Positions 6,458-9,696 of a stretch of DNA of 9,696 nt are shown here, one piece after another. The notes below the pieces were generated by a model. It was not told where the DNA came from. It saw only the letters and a program-made list of their open reading frames with translations, and did not search any database. The position numbers and the translations under genes are program-made. Numbering within the stretch: the stretch's first letter is position 1; every line of letters starts with the position of its first letter. The stretch is from Calditrichia bacterium (lineage in GTDB: Bacteria; Calditrichota; Calditrichia; JAJRVZ01): contig DAOWAQ010000049.1 in NCBI GenBank assembly GCA_030634505.1, positions 1 to 9,696 on the forward strand, given 5' to 3'.

Positions 6458-7504
6458 ATGCAACCTGTTTTACTAAAAAAATACGGCTGGCAAAAGTATT
6501 TTAGTAATTTCAATTCCACAAATAATTCTTATTCTCTGGGTAGGATTGTATTACAACATCGCAATAAATATAAATTAGTAAGCGAGCACGGTGAAATTTG
6601 GGTGCGGTCTGCAGGAAACTTATTCTATTCAAATAAAGATAATTCTGAAATTCCGGCGATTGGTGATTGGGTATTATTTGAATTGCTTGGTAATAAAGAC
6701 CTCGGGTTGATAAAATCTATTATGCCACGTAAAACAAAAATATCGCGTAAAGTAGCTGGATTCACCTCTAAAGAGCAAGTCATTGCGGCAAATATTGACC
6801 TGGTTTTTATTGTAAGTGCTTTGGATCAGGAGTTTAATCTACGTCGCCTGGAACGTTACCTGATTGTTGCCAAAGAAAGTGATATTACTCCTGTATTTGT
6901 TTTAAATAAAATTGATATTTGTAATGAAGTAGAAGAAAAGTATAAACAACTAAAAACAATTGCAGACAAAGTTCCAATAATTAAAATAAGCGCTTTAGAA
7001 AAAATCGGACTTAATCAATTTGATAATTTTCTCAAAAAAGGGAAAACCGTTACCTTTGTTGGGTCATCTGGCGTAGGTAAATCTACAATCATTAATTGTT
7101 TGATTGGTAAAGATGTATTAAGAGTGAATACGCTGGATAATAAAAAAAAAGGAAAACATACTACTTCACACAAGGAATTGATATTGTTGTCTTCGGGTTG
7201 CATGGTAATTGATACACCCGGGATGAGAGAATTGCAGTTAATTGATTCAAAAGAAGGTATTGAAAAAACGTTTTCTGATATACTATCGTTAGCAGAGAAT
7301 TGTTATTTTAATGATTGTAAACATTTGAATGAACCGGACTGTGCTGTTAAATCGGCAATAGAGGCTGGAAAAATCGATGAAAAGCGTTTACTGAACTATC
7401 GTAAGATTATAGATGAAATGGACGGTTTTAAAAAGTTCAAAAAGCAAAATAAAAAATATACAATAAAAGAAAAGAAAATATTAAATAAGAAAAAAAACCT
7501 GTAA
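6458..7504 (+). CDS. rsgA: Ribosome small subunit biogenesis GTPase RsgA
   Basis: This 348-residue cytoplasmic GTPase checks late 30S subunit maturation. It shows the circularly permuted G-motif order of the YjeQ/RsgA family. The N-terminal YGWQKYF segment leads into an OB fold (about 25-90, including PAIGDWV). NKID (150-153, G4) and ISALEKIGL (G5) come before GSSGVGKS (202-209, G1), KGKHTT (G2 region) and DTPG (252-255, G3). The C-terminal zinc knuckle has Cys282, Cys287, His289 and Cys295. The tail is lysine-rich. Length is normal. The ATG at 6458 is chosen because the YGW N-terminus is family-typical; no Shine-Dalgarno is visible, only an AT-rich leader. It is followed 20 bp later by a symporter gene, and the two probably share a transcript. 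Confidence 0.97.
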   Translation: MQPVLLKKYGWQKYFSNFNSTNNSYSLGRIVLQHRNKYKLVSEHGEIWVRSAGNLFYSNKDNSEIPAIGDWVLFELLGNKDLGLIKSIMPRKTKISRKVAGFTSKEQVIAANIDLVFIVSALDQEFNLRRLERYLIVAKESDITPVFVLNKIDICNEVEEKYKQLKTIADKVPIIKISALEKIGLNQFDNFLKKGKTVTFVGSSGVGKSTIINCLIGKDVLRVNTLDNKKKGKHTTSHKELILLSSGCMVIDTPGMRELQLIDSKEGIEKTFSDILSLAENCYFNDCKHLNEPDCAVKSAIEAGKIDEKRLLNYRKIIDEMDGFKKFKKQNKKYTIKEKKILNKKKNL

Positions 7505-7524
7505 AAATAATTCTAAAAATATTA

Positions 7525-8910
7525 ATGAATTATAAGAATCTCTCACTCCCGGTAAAATTGATAACTACAATTTTATGTATTGGGTTTTCTATTTTATTTT
7601 TCTCTTCAATATTTAATGAATCTAATATTCTTTTTGTATTAATCGGATTTATTTTACTGGCGCTAAATCTTTACTTCATATTTAATTTATCAAGTTCATT
7701 CAAACTGTATACAAAAATATTTGTGGGATTAGCCTGCGGATTGCTGTTTGGAATTTTTGCAAGCGATGCCGCGAGTATTTTTTACCCGGTTGGTCAGATA
7801 TTTATTCGATTAATCAAAATGATCGTTATACCCTTGGTATTCTCCTCAGTATTTGTCGGTACGGCAAGTTTGGGAGATCCTAAAAAATTGGGAAAGATTG
7901 GCGGTAAAACTCTATTATTTTACATTACTTCAACAGCCATTGCCATAATCATCGGATTGACAACTGCCAATATCATCAAACCAGGCAGTGCCATTTCTGA
8001 AGATGTAAAAGTTGAACTTCATGCTAATTTTCAATCTGAAGCTCAAATAAAAATTGATGCTGTTTCAGAAAAATCAAATACAGTTGACCTACTTTTGAAT
8101 ATCGTTCCCACAAATCCTTTTAAAGCTTTTACTGAAGGCAAGATGTTGCAGATCATCTTTTTTGCGATAATTTCCGGAGTTGTCATTAATTATATTTCCG
8201 AAGATAGAAGAAGAACCTTATTGAATTTTTTTGAAGGAGTGACTGATTTATCAATAGAATTCGTTCACTTGATCATGAAATTAGCACCCTATGGTGTATT
8301 TGCTTTAATAGCCTATGTGATTTCAAAATATGGTTCGGAAGTAATATTAACATTAATAAGTTATTTTCTAACCACAATAATTGCTTTAGTGATACACGTA
8401 TTTTTATTTAATTCAGCAGTCATAAAAATTTTTACACAAATAAAATTATCTGATTTTTGGAAAGGAATATATCCTGCGATTTTGGTTGCCTTTTCCACAA
8501 GTTCAAGTTCTGCTACTTTGCCGGTTACTATGGAATGTGCCGAAAAGAATCTCAAAATTAAACCACAAATAGCAAGTTTTGTTTTGCCTCTGGGCTCGAC
8601 GATAAATATGGACGGTACGGCAATATTCCAGGGAGTCTCGGCAGTGTTCATCGCTACATTGTATGGAATAGACCTGACTTTAGGTGATCAATTAACTATC
8701 TTATTGACGGCAACACTGGCGTCGATTGGAACGGCAGGCGCACCACAGGTTGGAATCATTATGTTGACATTGGTGTTACAAAGTATTGGAATCCCCTTGG
8801 AAGGAATTGCACTAATATTAGGTGTTGAAAGGTTTCTGGATATGGCGCGAACAACAGTTAATATTACAAGTGATTTGTCCTGTGCCGGGTTTGTCAATGC
8901 TAAAGAGTAG
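7525..8910 (+). CDS. Cation-coupled acidic amino acid/dicarboxylate symporter (DAACS, GltP/DctA-like)
   Basis: This 461-residue inner-membrane transporter takes up glutamate, aspartate or C4-dicarboxylates with sodium or protons. Family signatures are present: the serine-rich hairpin FSTSSSSATLP (323-333), NMDGTA (361-366), the second hairpin GTAGAPQVG (402-410) and DMARTTVNITSD (439-450). Asp439, Arg442, Thr443, Asn446 and Asp450 correspond to substrate- and cation-binding positions of GltPh. The arginine favours a substrate with a side-chain carboxylate. The usual first membrane segment starts around KLYTKIFVGLACGLLFG, near residue 60, so the first ~58 residues, with two extra hydrophobic segments, are an addition. 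The start lacks a clear Shine-Dalgarno, which fits translation coupled to rsgA just upstream. Family firm; substrate between glutamate/aspartate and dicarboxylates not decided. Confidence 0.92.
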   Translation: MNYKNLSLPVKLITTILCIGFSILFFSSIFNESNILFVLIGFILLALNLYFIFNLSSSFKLYTKIFVGLACGLLFGIFASDAASIFYPVGQIFIRLIKMIVIPLVFSSVFVGTASLGDPKKLGKIGGKTLLFYITSTAIAIIIGLTTANIIKPGSAISEDVKVELHANFQSEAQIKIDAVSEKSNTVDLLLNIVPTNPFKAFTEGKMLQIIFFAIISGVVINYISEDRRRTLLNFFEGVTDLSIEFVHLIMKLAPYGVFALIAYVISKYGSEVILTLISYFLTTIIALVIHVFLFNSAVIKIFTQIKLSDFWKGIYPAILVAFSTSSSSATLPVTMECAEKNLKIKPQIASFVLPLGSTINMDGTAIFQGVSAVFIATLYGIDLTLGDQLTILLTATLASIGTAGAPQVGIIMLTLVLQSIGIPLEGIALILGVERFLDMARTTVNITSDLSCAGFVNAKE

Positions 8911-8926
8911 TAAATTGAGTATAATA

Positions 8927-8989
8927 TGTCATTTCGACCGTAGGGAGAAATCTCAGATTTCTCAGTCGTATTACTCCTTCGAAATGACA
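8927..8989 (+). repeat. Bipartite palindromic (REP/MITE-like) intergenic element
   Basis: Outer arms TGTCATTTCGA (8927-8937) and TCGAAATGACA (8979-8989) are exact inverted copies. Inner arms GAGAAATCT (8945-8953) and AGATTTCTC (8955-8963) are also exact. The spacers between boxes differ, 7 nt on the left and 15 nt on the right. It is thus two divergent half-units placed tail to tail. It may also end the rsgA-symporter transcript. I recall boxes of this sort as high-copy intergenic repeats in Bacteroidetes-like genomes; copy number cannot be judged from one window. Confidence 0.8.
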
Positions 8990-9021
8990 AATACTTGTTA
9001 ATTAAATTACAAGGTTTTAAA

Positions 9022-9696
9022 ATGTCATTTAATAAAAGACTGAATGAATTAATTCTCACGAAAAAATCATATCTTTGTGTCGGATTGGACCCGGATATGG
9101 ATAAAATTCCAGAGGTTTTACACAAAGAAAAAAACCCGATCCTAAAATTCACGGAAGAAATTATTAATGCTACAAATAAATTTACCATAGCATTTAAAGC
9201 AAACCTGGCATTTTTTGAATGTGAAGGCGCTAAAGGATTGGAAGCCCTTGAATCACTAAAAATTAATATCCCGGATGATGTGATTTTAATATTAGATGGA
9301 AAACGCGGAGATATTGGAAATACGGCAAATAAATATGCAAAAGCAGCTTTTGACCTATTGGGCGCTGATGCGGTTACTGTAAATCCATATATGGGGTTTG
9401 ATGCTGTAAAACCATTTATCGAAAATGCAGAGAAGGGGGCATTTGTTTTGGGATTAACATCCAATAAATCAGCTGAAGACTTTCAATATTTACAAGTTGG
9501 TAATGAATCGCTGTACATGAGTGTTAGTAAAAAAGTTGATCAATGGAATTTAAATAAAAATTGTGGATTAGTCGTAGGCGCCACAAAACCTGAGGAGTTA
9601 TCTGAAATCAGGGAAAATTTCCCAACGTTGCCATTTCTTGTCCCGGGTGTTGGTGCACAGGGTGGTGATCTAAAATCCGTAATTAAAAAGGGTAAA
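9022..9696 (+). CDS. pyrF: Orotidine-5'-phosphate decarboxylase, type 2, 3'-truncated by the window
   Basis: The enzyme converts orotidine 5'-phosphate to UMP, the last step of de novo pyrimidine synthesis, in the cytoplasm. The first 225 residues are present; the reading frame is still open at the window edge and the family usually has about 270. Visible landmarks are LCVGLDPDMDKIP (18-30), FKANLAFFE (58-66), the catalytic LDGKRGDIGNTA with Asp92, Lys94 and Asp97 in the D-x-K-x-x-D arrangement, VNPYMGFDAVKPF, GLTSNKSAEDFQ, VVGATKPEEL and the phosphate-loop region VPGVGAQGGD. These mark the longer type 2 form rather than the short E. coli form. AAGG at 9011-9014 lies 7 nt before the ATG. A palindromic repeat lies just upstream, so its promoter is probably within or after that element, although I could not place one. 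Confidence 0.97.
   Translation, partial: MSFNKRLNELILTKKSYLCVGLDPDMDKIPEVLHKEKNPILKFTEEIINATNKFTIAFKANLAFFECEGAKGLEALESLKINIPDDVILILDGKRGDIGNTANKYAKAAFDLLGADAVTVNPYMGFDAVKPFIENAEKGAFVLGLTSNKSAEDFQYLQVGNESLYMSVSKKVDQWNLNKNCGLVVGATKPEELSEIRENFPTLPFLVPGVGAQGGDLKSVIKKGK

Noticed and set aside
8688..9464. 258-codon open frame on the - strand
   Set aside because: It runs antisense across the symporter 3' end, the palindromic repeat and pyrF, whose + strand products carry clear family motifs. The antisense translation is low-complexity Ser/Asn/Ile-rich with no recognisable domain.
1..9696. CRISPR array, tRNA or rRNA genes, toxin-antitoxin or defence island
   Set aside because: I saw no regularly spaced direct repeats, no tRNA cloverleaf with the usual GTTCGA-type arm, no rRNA sequence, and no defence or mobile-element protein; the genes are housekeeping or general accessory.

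Overview
The window is AT-rich chromosomal DNA from a bacterium, very probably a member of the Fibrobacteres-Chlorobi-Bacteroidetes (FCB) side of the tree. Bacteroidota, Ignavibacteria, Calditrichota and KSB1-like lineages are all possible. The hints are a small secreted beta-sandwich protein of the kind common there, one promoter that fits the Bacteroidetes TTTG / TAnnTTTG pattern, and a TGTCATTTCGA...GAGAAATCT palindromic repeat of a type I recall from such genomes. The exact phylum cannot be fixed from this sequence. All eight genes lie on the + strand, and there is no sign of phage, plasmid or insertion sequence.

Layout: (1) 114-656, an exported TlpA/ResA-type thiol-disulfide oxidoreductase. 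(2) 752-1150, a small secreted fibronectin-III-like protein with its own candidate promoter, followed by a strong rho-independent terminator whose T-tract abuts the next ribosome binding site. (3) 1230-2879, an exported or lipid-anchored amidohydrolase of the YtcJ-like (Amidohydro_3) group. (4) 2880-3193, an AT-rich gap with short repeated boxes. (5) 3194-4627, a short RecQ-family helicase without a zinc site or HRDC domain. (6) 4838-6169, a CreD-family inner-membrane protein. (7) 6458-7504, the ribosome-assembly GTPase RsgA. (8) 7525-8910, a sodium/proton-coupled acidic amino acid or dicarboxylate symporter with an unusual N-terminal extension, 20 bp after rsgA and probably cotranscribed with it. 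(9) 9022 to the window end, the first 225 codons of pyrF (orotidine-5'-phosphate decarboxylase, long 'type 2' form).

The genes look like a string of independent housekeeping and accessory units with intergenic gaps of about 80-310 bp; only rsgA and the symporter look like an operon. I see no convincing new multi-gene system. The most interesting signals are in the intergenic DNA. Two 29-nt hairpins of the same orientation, with compensatory base-pair changes, bracket creD; the first overlaps the recQ stop codon and supplies its last codons. A different bipartite inverted repeat lies between the symporter and pyrF. A 16-nt box is repeated upstream of recQ and creD. Several genes have in-frame TTG codons 12-45 bp upstream of the start I chose; Shine-Dalgarno placement favours the downstream ATG in each case.
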